Source of the DNA: a virus
Strand: one strand, 5' to 3'
IMG/VR virus record: IMGVR_UViG_3300020474_000009
Span: 1 to 63,771 of that record
Length of the DNA stretch: 63,771 nt
Part shown: piece after piece, positions 39,071 to 48,401 of the stretch
Numbering within the stretch: the stretch's first letter is position 1
Layout: each line of letters begins with the position of its first letter
Notes under the pieces: model-generated
Seen by the model: only the letters and a program-made list of their open reading frames with translations
The model's database searches: none
What the model was told of the DNA's origin: nothing
Made by a program: the position numbers and the translations under genes

Positions 39071-42000
39071 TACATACCTCCAAACTGACCTGCGTTAGTC
39101 ACACTATAAGTTTCCGTTACACCTTGTATAGTAAGAGTAGCTTGCCTAATTGCGCCGTTCTGATTTGCTCCACTTGTTACTTTTAACTGTATGGTGTCCC
39201 CAACAGAAACAGTAGCAGGAGTTTGTTGATATGATCCCCCATTTATACTCATTGCTCTTGTGTTGTGTCCAGTCAAAGTTGCTGTGCCGCTATCAAAACC
39301 AGTACCAGCTAATGTAATAGTATTAGAATACATAACTGTATTGAACGACATATTGCCTGTTATATCGTTAAATGTAAATTGTTCAGGTTGATTAAGAGCT
39401 AATCTCTGGAATGAATACTCTACACTAGTTAAATACCTAGTTCCCCCATCACCCTGAGCGTGTATATACAAACGTGTAGGTATGGTGTTTGCACTTATCT
39501 TTTTAAACGTAACAGATATCTGAGCTACAGCGGTCATAGTTTGGAATCTTGCTATACCAGCCCAGAACTCAGCCCTGTTAGAATGATATTGTATTCCTCC
39601 TGTATCAGCCATCGGCAAAGTACCAGAGTTAGGATCATTACTGTAAGCATCAGCGGCACCAGAAAGTTGCACACCCGAACCACCACTAGAATAAGTACCA
39701 TCTCCTATAGCAATACTTAAAGTTTTAACTTGACCGTTGCCACCAAATACTCTGACGTAGCCCATATATACACCACGTTCTGTTCCTATTTCTCCTACCT
39801 GAGCAAGCCTCATGTCGTTGTTAGCAAACCCACCAATAGTAGTACCTAATACTTTTTTGTTTATAGTTGGTAAGATTAAGTCTTCAACATCAATACGATC
39901 TGCAGAAATTTGACCAGTTGTAATACGTGAACCATCGATCACGGTTGATCCACTTGAACCTAGGTCACTTGCTTGTATAAAGGAAGCATTGATAGCACTG
40001 GCGGCTATGGTATTTGTTTGGATATTACCGCCATGTATAGTCGTTGAACCGTTAGTAGATAAATCAGTAGACTGTATAACACCACCAGATATACGTGCAG
40101 CATCCATAACGCCCGATGTTATACGTGCAGCACTCATAGATCCTGTGGTAATCACGTCCGCACTCAAAGAACCTATCTTTGCTGCTGCAATAGAACCATC
40201 TTTGATCCTGGCTGTGTCTATATAAACAACACCACTATCTACAATAAACGGAGCGGAGCTACTAGAACCATTCCATATAGCAAACTTATCTGCTTGGAAC
40301 TGAACCGAAGAAGCGGTACCACCATCTGAGGCATTTGCTTCGATAACCATACCTGCTACAGAACCGTTAGCGGCTACTTGTAAAACATAAGATGCCTGAG
40401 CATTACCTTCTAAATCTGCTGTTGCATTAGCTAGTTCAGCAACACCTGCATAGGCACCAATAATATTATTAACAGTAGCTGTGTAGCTACTAAAAGCAGT
40501 AGTAGAAGTAGCTGCATCACCAGTAATCTCTATGGTCAAGCTAGTAGTGTTTGGCACAGATTGTATTTTGTGTGTCTTGTTTAGTTGAGTAGTTGTTATA
40601 CCACCAACTGCTGTAGCTCCTACTAGTGTAATGTAAGCTCCTGCGGTTACGTCAGCAGAACTTATACCATGGGCAGAAGTTGTTGTTGAACCAGCAGAGT
40701 TAGTTACAGTTTGTATAGTTACAGTTTTACTAGTATTAGTGGTCTTGATACGTACACCAAACTCTAGTCCTACTGTTGCTTGTAAAGCAGTTATAGAATT
40801 AATGTTAGCAGTGATGTTATTTGCATTAGTAGAAACGTTTACGTTAGTAGAATTAAAAGCACTAGCAATAGCACCACTACCAGTATAACCACTTATGGCA
40901 GCTTGTAGATTTGTTATAGCACCAGCATTAGTAGTAATGTTACCCGCGTTGGTACTAGTGTCCGTTTGCAACTGGGTTATAGCACTAGCATTAGATGCAG
41001 TTCTAGCGTCTGTAACTTCTACCCAAGAGCTACCATTCCAACGATACACTCTATTGTTAGCATCAGTGTCGTACCAGATATCACCAACGTTAGCACCAGT
41101 AGGTTGTGAGTTTTGAGCATAAATTGCAATACCAGAAGTATCATTAACAGCTACCCAGGCGCTACCACTCCAACGATACAACTTATTGTTATCGTCTGAA
41201 TCTATCCAAAGGTCCCCTGCATTACTAGCAGTAGGAGCAGAAGTCTGTATAAAAGTCCTATTACGCAGGTCGATATTTGTTTGTAGCCCCTGGATAGCAG
41301 TAGCGTTTGTACTTATATTCCCTGCGTTTGTACTAGTGTTTGTTTGCAACTGAGTTATAGCAGAAGCATTAGCAGCTAATCTAAGATCATCTACAGCTAC
41401 CCAAGCGCTTCCGTTATAACGATATTGCTTATTATTATCATCTGTATCAAACCAAAGGTCGCCTGCATTACTTCCACTAGGTTGCGAGTTTTGAGCGTAA
41501 ACTGCTATGCCCGAAGTGTCATTAACAGCTACCCAAGCACTGCCACTCCAACGATAGAGTTTGTTGTTATCATCTGAATCTATCCAAATATCACCTGTAT
41601 TAGTAGCGGTAGGCGCAGAAGTGCTAATAAAAGTTCTGTTCCTTAAATCTATATCAGTTTCTAATTGAGTAACTTGCCCTGAAATAGTGGATATGTCTCC
41701 AGCGTTGGTAGTAGTAGCAGTTTGTAATGAAGATATTGCAGAAGCATTAGCAGCTAGTCTAGCGTCATCTACAGCTACCCAAGCTGTCCCGTTATATCTA
41801 TACTGTTTATTATTGTCGTCCGTATCAAACCATAAATCGCCAACGTTGCTGCCTGTAGGTTCTGAAGTTTGTGCGTAAACAGCAATGCCTGAAGTGTCGT
41901 TGACCGCAACCCAGGAGCTACCATTCCAGCGGTAAAGTTTGTTATTGTCATCTGAATCTATCCAGAGGTCACCTGCATTGTCTGCAGTTGGTGCAGAAGT

Positions 42001-44076
42001 CTGTACAAAAGTTCTGTTACGTACATCTATAGTAGTTTCTAGTGCTGTAACTTTCCCTGAAATACTACTAATGTCTCCGTCATTATTAGTTATCTGTGTT
42101 TGTAGTCCACTTATTGCTGAGGCTACTGTGCTAGATCCTGAGTAGCCAGTAAGAGTACTTTGCAATGCGGTTATTGCACTAGCGTTGGTGCTTATACTTT
42201 GGCCTTGTGTAGATGTTGTAGTTTGTAATTGTCCTATAGCAGTAGAATTAGCTGCTAATCTGGAATCGTCTACGGCTACCCAAGCACTGCCATTGTACCT
42301 GTATTGTTTATTATTATCGTCAGTGTCAAACCAAAGGTCGCCTTCGTTACTACCAGTAGGCTCACTGTTTTGTGCGTATACTGCAATACCAGAAGTATCA
42401 TTGACTGCTACCCACGAACTACCGTTCCAACGATAGAGCTTATTATTGTCATCTGAATCTATCCATAAATCACCCGTGTTGTCTGCAGTTGGTGCAGAGG
42501 TACTTATAAAGGTTCTGTTTCTTAGATTTATGCTAGTTTGTAATGCTGAAACATCACCAGAAATACTAGTGATATCTCCATCATTATTAGTTATCTGTGT
42601 CTGTAGTCCAGAGATAGCAGAAGCTACGGTACTAGACCCAGAGTAGCCAGTAAGAGTGCTTTGTAGATTTGTTATGGCGGTAGCGTTTGTAGTTATACTT
42701 TGACCTTGCGTAGATGTTGTAGATTGCAACTGAGTTATAGCAGTAGAGTTAGCAGCCAGCCTAGAATCGTCTACTGCTACCCATGCAGTTCCGTTATACC
42801 TGTATTGTTTGTTATTGTCATCTGTATCAAACCAAAGGTCACCTACATTACTACCAGTTGGCTGACTATTTTGTGCGTAAACAGCTATTCCAGATGTATC
42901 ATTAACTGCTACCCACGAACTGCCATTCCAACGGTATAACTTGTTGTTGTCATCTGAGTCTATCCAGAGATCGCCTGTGTTAGTTGCAGTAGGAGCTGAA
43001 GCACTAATAAAAGTTCTATTACGAAGATCAATATTAGTTTCTAATTGATTTATAGCAGTTGCATTAGAGCTAGTGTCAGTTGTCAAAGTTGCGATGCTAC
43101 CCTGAGCTGAGGCCATTGCAGTAGTTAAATCGGACCCGCTAAAGCTAGCAGATCCTATCGTTGACACGAGAGTAGCATCTCTTGCTTTCTCCCAACCGTT
43201 GTTAGATGAGTTACGTGCATACACCTGGTTGTTGTCATCTGTATCTACCCATATGTCATGGGCCTGTAAAGCAGTGCCGTCAGCTCTTTGTGTAGGAGCA
43301 GAAGTAGATTTTATAACTCTAGTAGCATTAGTAGTAATAGCGTTAGCAGTTGTTTGAGCAGCATTAGCAGCAGACTGAGCAGAATTAGCAGCAGACTGAG
43401 CGGATGCAGCTGCGGTATCTAATGTACCTAAAGCACTAGCTAAAGATGAACTTACACCATCTACATTTACAGTTATATCATTTTGCAAAGTACTAAAGCC
43501 AGGTAGGTTAGCTAGTTCCTCACTAAGCTGTTGCATGACTGCGCCTACATCAACTGCTGTAGTAGCTGACGTGCCTTCGGTATCGTTCCAGGGGCCAGCT
43601 ACATCCGACGCACTTACATACCTAACCCAATAATAATATTTTCGGTTATATCCGACCTCGTCCGTGTACACAAAAGCATTAGTAGTTGCTATACGTACGG
43701 CACCGCCAAGAGCATTGTCTTGTGATCTCCATATCTCTGAGTAAGCATGATTGCCATAACTAGCCTTAGTCCAAGATAAAGTTATAGAAGTAAATGCAGC
43801 AGAAGCTTCTAATGTACTAGGAGCAGGCGGCGGGGTTGTAGAACCACCTGTGCCTGGGGGTTGTGATATACCACCAGATACACCTACCTTTTTATTTTTT
43901 ACCTTTACAATACCAGAGTCTTCTAACTCTCTGAGAGTAACAGCTCTATCTAGTGGGTCACCACGTTGGCCTAGTCTTACTTCTAAGGCTTCTTTAATTG
44001 CATCTAAAGCAAGCTTTAGCTCTCTATCAGTTTTAGGTGGTATGTTCTTAAGAGCAGGTAGTTTAGTTTTAGCCAT
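39070..44076 (-). CDS. Tail-tip / host-specificity (J-like) protein with tandem modules, 1668 aa
   Basis: A 1,668-residue structural protein. N-terminal helix region (1-65), Pro/Gly linker, a fibronectin III domain (about 85-175: LEASAAFTSITLSWTKASYG), a helical segment (AAASAQSAANSAQSAANAAQ), then five long modules each with SAPTA...GDLWIDSDDNNKLYRW and GDLWFDTDDNNKQYRY (about residues 260-1030), and a beta C-terminal part with DUF1983/host-specificity-like AAKIGSLSADVITTG repeats and a final BIG-like domain. It should form a long central tail fibre or spike contacting the host. Confidence 0.7.
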   Translation of the reverse strand: MAKTKLPALKNIPPKTDRELKLALDAIKEALEVRLGQRGDPLDRAVTLRELEDSGIVKVKNKKVGVSGGISQPPGTGGSTTPPPAPSTLEASAAFTSITLSWTKASYGNHAYSEIWRSQDNALGGAVRIATTNAFVYTDEVGYNRKYYYWVRYVSASDVAGPWNDTEGTSATTAVDVGAVMQQLSEELANLPGFSTLQNDITVNVDGVSSSLASALGTLDTAAASAQSAANSAQSAANAAQTTANAITTNATRVIKSTSAPTQRADGTALQAHDIWVDTDDNNQVYARNSSNNGWEKARDATLVSTIGSASFSGSDLTTAMASAQGSIATLTTDTSSNATAINQLETNIDLRNRTFISASAPTATNTGDLWIDSDDNNKLYRWNGSSWVAVNDTSGIAVYAQNSQPTGSNVGDLWFDTDDNNKQYRYNGTAWVAVDDSRLAANSTAITQLQSTTSTQGQSITTNATAITNLQSTLTGYSGSSTVASAISGLQTQITNNDGDITSISGDVSALQTSINLRNRTFISTSAPTADNTGDLWIDSDDNNKLYRWNGSSWVAVNDTSGIAVYAQNSEPTGSNEGDLWFDTDDNNKQYRYNGSAWVAVDDSRLAANSTAIGQLQTTTSTQGQSISTNASAITALQSTLTGYSGSSTVASAISGLQTQITNNDGDISSISGKVTALETTIDVRNRTFVQTSAPTADNAGDLWIDSDDNNKLYRWNGSSWVAVNDTSGIAVYAQTSEPTGSNVGDLWFDTDDNNKQYRYNGTAWVAVDDARLAANASAISSLQTATTTNAGDISTISGQVTQLETDIDLRNRTFISTSAPTATNTGDIWIDSDDNNKLYRWSGSAWVAVNDTSGIAVYAQNSQPSGSNAGDLWFDTDDNNKQYRYNGSAWVAVDDLRLAANASAITQLQTNTSTNAGNISTNATAIQGLQTNIDLRNRTFIQTSAPTASNAGDLWIDSDDNNKLYRWSGSAWVAVNDTSGIAIYAQNSQPTGANVGDIWYDTDANNRVYRWNGSSWVEVTDARTASNASAITQLQTDTSTNAGNITTNAGAITNLQAAISGYTGSGAIASAFNSTNVNVSTNANNITANINSITALQATVGLEFGVRIKTTNTSKTVTIQTVTNSAGSTTTSAHGISSADVTAGAYITLVGATAVGGITTTQLNKTHKIQSVPNTTSLTIEITGDAATSTTAFSSYTATVNNIIGAYAGVAELANATADLEGNAQASYVLQVAANGSVAGMVIEANASDGGTASSVQFQADKFAIWNGSSSSAPFIVDSGVVYIDTARIKDGSIAAAKIGSLSADVITTGSMSAARITSGVMDAARISGGVIQSTDLSTNGSTTIHGGNIQTNTIAASAINASFIQASDLGSSGSTVIDGSRITTGQISADRIDVEDLILPTINKKVLGTTIGGFANNDMRLAQVGEIGTERGVYMGYVRVFGGNGQVKTLSIAIGDGTYSSGGSGVQLSGAADAYSNDPNSGTLPMADTGGIQYHSNRAEFWAGIARFQTMTAVAQISVTFKKISANTIPTRLYIHAQGDGGTRYLTSVEYSFQRLALNQPEQFTFNDITGNMSFNTVMYSNTITLAGTGFDSGTATLTGHNTRAMSINGGSYQQTPATVSVGDTIQLKVTSGANQNGAIRQATLTIQGVTETYSVTNAGQFGGM
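41130..43010 (-). repeat. Five tandem coding modules in the tail-tip gene
   Basis: Units encoding SAPTA-x-N-x-GDLWIDSDDNNKLYRW followed by GIAVYAQ and GDLWFDTDDNNKQYRY recur about 370, 375, 515 and 490 nt apart. The longer units carry an extra TLTGYSGSSTVASAISGLQT segment. DNA copies are similar but not identical, so the array is older than very recent expansion yet prone to recombination. Confidence 0.75.
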
Positions 44077-46049
44077 TACACACCCTTAAGCTCTACAATA
44101 GACTCTCCTAGGCATACCTCATTTATAACTTTTGCAGACTCTACTTCAAAAGCAAAAGTTTTATGTACACTTGCTGGTAAACGCACTACTGGTTCAGGTA
44201 TAGCTGTGGCACTAAAACTAGGAGTAGTTCCCGTTACACTATAACCACTACCGCTCGTAGAAATAGTAGCATTATAGATAACACTATTATCTCCATATAC
44301 TTTTAGTGTTACTGGATAAGCTTCTGCATCTACCTTTGCAAAACCAAAACTTGTATGCCGTGCAACTGCAAACTCTTTACTCTTCCAATTGTACGTAAGG
44401 TTGTTAGTGCTGCCTTGGAACTTTTTAATTTTGTTACCTACTATTAAATATAGCTGGTTGTCATCTGGATCAGTAAAACCGCCACGTATCAAAGCATTTG
44501 CATCTAAATCTACTAGGGCATTTGTACCTTGTCGGGGGTCGAATATAAAACCACCAAAACCAGAGCCTGTATTGTAGAAACCTACATATCTGCCTTGCCA
44601 ATAAAAACCTGTAATAGTAGAAGGGTAATAATTAGCTTGCCATTGTTCTGGTGTTATTAAACCTTCTGTTAAGTTTTGTGCTGTTGCACCTGCTGCAACC
44701 ATAAGGCCGTTAGGGCCAGCATAATAAACAGACTCTCCCATATCTACCATAGACCTTTTACTTAGTCCGGCTTCTGCTGTTTCTATTTTTATAGCTACCA
44801 TAGCAGATGGATCTGTACCTGTTACTAGATAAGGTGGACCTTCTGTAGTAACAATTAGACCATTAGAAGTGGCTTTCATGCCAACAATTTTTTCTTCTAT
44901 ACCTATTCTGTAATTAGCAGGCCAAGCGTGCGGTTGATACGCTTCACTAAAACATATTCTATTGCCAGTAAACCCAGCAAAAGTACCGTTGCCCAAGGCT
45001 AATAAGCCTTTCATAGGTCCGTCTGGATATAAAGACGTATTATCATCTGGTGGTGCAATCCAATCACTAGAAGGTATAACTTCAGCTAGCTCGCTGTTTT
45101 TAGAAGTGTCCGTGTAAGATGTAGCTGACAAAGCAAGCTCTGCTACGAACTGAAACTCTGTTGTATTAGAACCTGTATTAGACCTGTATATTCTTTTCTT
45201 TGATAAGTTTGTATTAGTAATACTTGTAGATGTTTCTAAACTAGATAGGTTTACAGACATATTATCATCTGTAGTTATAACAGCAGAAGCTGGTGATGGT
45301 GGACCTTCTTCTCCATATGCAGATACAAAAGTATATACAAAGCTAGTATCGTAATCTAATTCTGCATCTGAATTTTCACCAAAGCTAGCACCATTTGATA
45401 TAGAGCTACTAGTAACACCAGAAGTAGCAGCTGCAGATAAAATAACTGTAACTGTAGTATCACTAGGAACTGTTCTTATCCTAAAGGTACCGTTTATATC
45501 AGAGGCGGCTATACCACCTATCGTACCTGTTACATTTGCAATTGTTATGTAGTCATCTACTGAAGCGCCATGAGCTGATGCAGTAGTAACAGTTATAGTA
45601 GAACTTTCATTAGTAGTTGTTATTGTTATATTGAGGGTGGTACCCCCACCTACTGCCACTGTGGGAGCTGCAGTTGGGGCAGGAATACCTAATCGATAAC
45701 CAGCATTTGGAAATACACTACCACCTATAACATCAGAACTTCTACCCATTTTAGGAAAAGATTGACCTGACCAGTATATCGTGTCGTTAGTATCTCCTGG
45801 TATAGGACTACGCACGACATCTACATCTTCATCAAACTGTAGCCAACGTTCTGGGTTATCGGTGTATTTAAATATAGATTGTCTGTTGGAATTAGAAAGA
45901 GTTAAAGTGTCAGAGTTATCTCTGATAGGCACTAAACGACCACTCTCAAGGTTTACATCCGTAGCTACTGTAGCTAGTTCATCCTTTAAGAGACGTGGTG
46001 AAGCTTTAGGAGCGAGCCCTCCAAAAGTATTAAGTTTAATATATGCCAT
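44076..46049 (-). CDS. Tail stabilisation / hub protein, 657 aa
   Basis: A 657-residue beta-rich protein. The N-terminus (YIKLNTFGGLAPKASPRLL, then TDVNLESGRLVPIRD) is typical of podovirus tail proteins resembling P22 gp10 or tail-tube B. Residues 145-220 are a Thr/Ser-rich Ig-like insertion, and a propeller-like region follows (ALGNGTFAGFTGNRICFSEA; VYYAGPNGLMVAAG). It ends 1 nt into the tail-tip gene. I infer a hub binding the tail-tip protein. Confidence 0.55.
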   Translation of the reverse strand: MAYIKLNTFGGLAPKASPRLLKDELATVATDVNLESGRLVPIRDNSDTLTLSNSNRQSIFKYTDNPERWLQFDEDVDVVRSPIPGDTNDTIYWSGQSFPKMGRSSDVIGGSVFPNAGYRLGIPAPTAAPTVAVGGGTTLNITITTTNESSTITVTTASAHGASVDDYITIANVTGTIGGIAASDINGTFRIRTVPSDTTVTVILSAAATSGVTSSSISNGASFGENSDAELDYDTSFVYTFVSAYGEEGPPSPASAVITTDDNMSVNLSSLETSTSITNTNLSKKRIYRSNTGSNTTEFQFVAELALSATSYTDTSKNSELAEVIPSSDWIAPPDDNTSLYPDGPMKGLLALGNGTFAGFTGNRICFSEAYQPHAWPANYRIGIEEKIVGMKATSNGLIVTTEGPPYLVTGTDPSAMVAIKIETAEAGLSKRSMVDMGESVYYAGPNGLMVAAGATAQNLTEGLITPEQWQANYYPSTITGFYWQGRYVGFYNTGSGFGGFIFDPRQGTNALVDLDANALIRGGFTDPDDNQLYLIVGNKIKKFQGSTNNLTYNWKSKEFAVARHTSFGFAKVDAEAYPVTLKVYGDNSVIYNATISTSGSGYSVTGTTPSFSATAIPEPVVRLPASVHKTFAFEVESAKVINEVCLGESIVELKGV

Positions 46050-46056
46050 TTGTTCA

Positions 46057-46509
46057 TTATACAGTATTCAGAACTGACTTCTGCAGTTCTCGACTCCTTC
46101 TTCCTACTTGATTAAACCATCTGCTGTCTTCCATTTCAGCAGCCATCCTTTTCCAATCATGCTCTCTGCATGCTGCTAGCATGTTGCGGAACTTAGAAAG
46201 CCTAGTCCCTCCTAGATTAAAACACATATTTACCAACACGTGTTGAATATTTTCGGGCAGGTTATAAAAATCTTCTTCCTTACCAAACACATGCAATGTT
46301 TCATCTAGATGTTTAATAAAATCATCCTCATAATACATGTCTACTACTTCTTGAGTAACTGGTGTGCCTACTTCCCAGTTATATTCAGGATCGTTAGGTT
46401 GGCAAAGATGGCCTACGCCAAGTGTTTTGTAGCCTAGACTATCTTTGTATATCTCTAAAACCTCACCTTCGTGTCTTTTAATCTCTTCTTTTAGTAATTC
46501 TATATTCAT
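46057..46509 (-). CDS. T4-type lysozyme (endolysin, GH24)
   Basis: A 150-residue muramidase aligned with T4 lysozyme: KRHEGEVLEIYKDSLGYKTL with catalytic E14, D23 and T29 in the usual spacing, GVGHL, NMCFNLG and the C-terminal RWFNQVGRRSRE. It cleaves the MurNAc-GlcNAc bond of peptidoglycan. No signal-anchor is visible, so it depends on a holin. It overlaps the 82-aa gene by 4 nt. Confidence 0.92.
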   Translation of the reverse strand: MNIELLKEEIKRHEGEVLEIYKDSLGYKTLGVGHLCQPNDPEYNWEVGTPVTQEVVDMYYEDDFIKHLDETLHVFGKEEDFYNLPENIQHVLVNMCFNLGGTRLSKFRNMLAACREHDWKRMAAEMEDSRWFNQVGRRSRELQKSVLNTV

Positions 46510-46754
46510 GGGGTTATTATCCTGTCGTCTACTGCTTTGATGTTATCTTCTTTCATAAAGACTTGCAGTTCTGTGACAACGGTTTTCTGTGCTGCTTCTA
46601 CCTTCTTAAGGTTAAAACTAGCATCCTGCCACTCGCTTTGTAGTCTAACTAACATGTTAAACTGCTCGGCTACGCGCTCAGTCATTTTAGATATATCGTA
46701 TTGTTTACCATCAAAGTTGATTACTTGTGGTACTTGCTTTTCGGCTTTTGCCAT
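46506..46754 (-). CDS. Unknown coiled-coil protein, 82 aa
   Basis: An 82-residue protein: VINFDGKQYDISKMTERVAE then a helix (VRLQSEWQDASFNLKKVEAAQ). Such small proteins with a FDGK-Y-N/D start are common beside phage endolysins. No enzyme motif. Forms a small cassette with the 60-aa membrane protein and lysozyme. Confidence 0.5.
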   Translation of the reverse strand: MAKAEKQVPQVINFDGKQYDISKMTERVAEQFNMLVRLQSEWQDASFNLKKVEAAQKTVVTELQVFMKEDNIKAVDDRIITP

Positions 46755-46763
46755 GATTACCTC

Positions 46764-46946
46764 CTATAATAGATTAGACCCAATGATAAGTAGATACACA
46801 CCTATAATCATTGTGGTGAACTTAGTGTCCATACGGTCAAACTTAGCGTCTCCTTTGTCTAAGCGTTTTTCAATAGCAGAATATCGAATGTTGCACTCTC
46901 TTTCGTGCGCTTCAATCTTTGCTAATGTTTCTTTAACCGTGGCCAT
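46764..46946 (-). CDS. XhlA-like C-terminal anchored membrane protein, 60 aa
   Basis: A 60-residue protein: coiled coil (residues 1-43, ETLAKIEAHERECNIRYSAI) and a C-terminal membrane helix (MIIGVYLLIIGSNLL). This is the layout of haemolysin XhlA-like holin accessories. It lies just upstream of the lysozyme, so it probably aids lysis. Confidence 0.55.
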   Translation of the reverse strand: MATVKETLAKIEAHERECNIRYSAIEKRLDKGDAKFDRMDTKFTTMIIGVYLLIIGSNLL

Positions 46947-46960
46947 AGATAGATTATATG

Positions 46961-47767
46961 TTATATGATCTCAACTATACAAGGTTTGTTGTAAACGAAA
47001 GTAGTGTTGCTAGCGTAGGTTCCGCTTGTAAAACCACCAGAATAACTAGCTTGAAATACTCTACTAGTACCAGAAGTAAAACTAGTCCAGCCATCAGACC
47101 TGTTAAAAGTATCTGTAGAATTGTAAAAAGTATAAGTAGTACCACTAAGGGTGACTTGGTAATACCCATTTGGGTTAAGGTTTCGTACGCGTATTGTAGT
47201 CCAACAGTTTTCTGGTGGAGCACTTACCTGATACCCAGAGTTAGATACTACAAAATACAGAGTACCACCGCCAAGAGGAGCACTTTTAGACCCCATACCT
47301 GCAATATTCGTTACTCCATTAGTAACGGATGGAAAACTAGCTACTTGAAAGTTTCCGTTCCGGACATTAGTTCCAGAAGCTCCAGCAGGGGTAGAAGCAC
47401 CATTTGTTGCACCCAAACCAAAAAAACCTTGCGCCGTACTGTTAGTTAACCCTGATATAAGCAGTTTAGAACCAGAAGTAAAAACACCATGGTAAGTAGT
47501 GGTTGTCTGTCCTTTAGTTGATCCAGTAGTTGCTGATGTGGTTACACCCGTAAGACCACAGGTATCTGCAAGATCCGAATAAGCTATAGTTGTGGATTGA
47601 GGATGATTGACAGCATTGCCTACAGCACCATTTCTTGTTGTGGTCATAAGTCTGTAGTCAGATAAAGCTACATTAGAATTAGACTTAGCTGATACACCCT
47701 GTTGAGGTGTACGGTAGGTAGATGCTAATTCTGCATTATCTATATTTTCACTTGTAAAAAAGGGCAT
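46961..47767 (-). CDS. Putative tail fibre/adhesin, 268 aa
   Basis: A 268-residue Gly/Ser/Thr/Asn-rich beta protein (TTTYHGVFTSGSKLLISGLT; FFGLGATNGASTPAGASG; GYYQVTLSGTTYTFYNSTDT). Composition suits a receptor-binding fibre tip. It overlaps the 222-aa gene by 1 nt. No family recognised with certainty. Confidence 0.45.
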   Translation of the reverse strand: MPFFTSENIDNAELASTYRTPQQGVSAKSNSNVALSDYRLMTTTRNGAVGNAVNHPQSTTIAYSDLADTCGLTGVTTSATTGSTKGQTTTTYHGVFTSGSKLLISGLTNSTAQGFFGLGATNGASTPAGASGTNVRNGNFQVASFPSVTNGVTNIAGMGSKSAPLGGGTLYFVVSNSGYQVSAPPENCWTTIRVRNLNPNGYYQVTLSGTTYTFYNSTDTFNRSDGWTSFTSGTSRVFQASYSGGFTSGTYASNTTFVYNKPCIVEII

Positions 47768-48399
47768 TAGTAATACTCCATCTTGTATTTTGTAAAAGTA
47801 CAGCTATAACTATCCTTTATACCCGGCATTGTTGCACCTTCAGGTACAGCATAATCTTGAGTAACTTCCCCTAAGTTTACCATGCTGCTCCAATTTTTTA
47901 CATTGGACTCTTCCATGTCTTTAAAATAGTTTATCCAAGATGCTAAGCTGTCATGTATAGGAGAACCTATATCTACATAAGTATAAGCTACAGTAGCACC
48001 TAAAGATTTTTCTAATTTACCTAAAACATTATGATATTCAGGCACAAATAAAAAACCTTTCGTGCCATCTGCATCTGGTCTAAACAAACAGTTACACAAA
48101 TGATACTCGCCATCATCATTAATAAATCCCATAAATAGAGATACAAGATAGTCATTTACATAAGTAGCTAAGATAACACCTCCTGGTTGAGACAAAGCCC
48201 CCAGGCATATATTAAGCCATTCTTCAGTATGTGATTCATCGCTAGCTGCTGCTATTTGTTCTGGAGTAGCATCTATCCCTGGATAAGCATAAGTACCCCT
48301 ATTTATATACTCTCTAGAATTTAAAACTAGATCTTGTAAGATACGTTGTTCGTAGAGAGTATGTATGTCATCTTGTGTAAGCTGTGTTGCTGTGTACAT
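47767..48399 (-). CDS. Unknown protein downstream of collagen-modifying enzyme, 210 aa
   Basis: The frame can start at 48435 or at ATG 48399; I choose 48399, just after the glycosyltransferase/hydroxylase stop at 48402. Contains GVILATYVNDYLVSLFMGFI, YHLCNCLFRPDADGTKGFLF and KLEKSLGATVAYTYVD, an alpha/beta arrangement that recalls a GNAT fold without a firm motif. Its location suggests a role with the fibre or its modification; function unknown. Confidence 0.45.
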   Translation of the reverse strand: MYTATQLTQDDIHTLYEQRILQDLVLNSREYINRGTYAYPGIDATPEQIAAASDESHTEEWLNICLGALSQPGGVILATYVNDYLVSLFMGFINDDGEYHLCNCLFRPDADGTKGFLFVPEYHNVLGKLEKSLGATVAYTYVDIGSPIHDSLASWINYFKDMEESNVKNWSSMVNLGEVTQDYAVPEGATMPGIKDSYSCTFTKYKMEYY

Positions 48400-48401
48400 T
48401 C

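Noticed and set aside
42700-42939. 79-residue plus-strand frame in tail-tip gene
   Set aside because: Short antisense frame inside repeats; no supporting signals.
41130-43010. Possible CRISPR-like array
   Set aside because: Repeats are 370-515 nt apart, in frame and coding for tail modules, with no short direct repeats and unique spacers.
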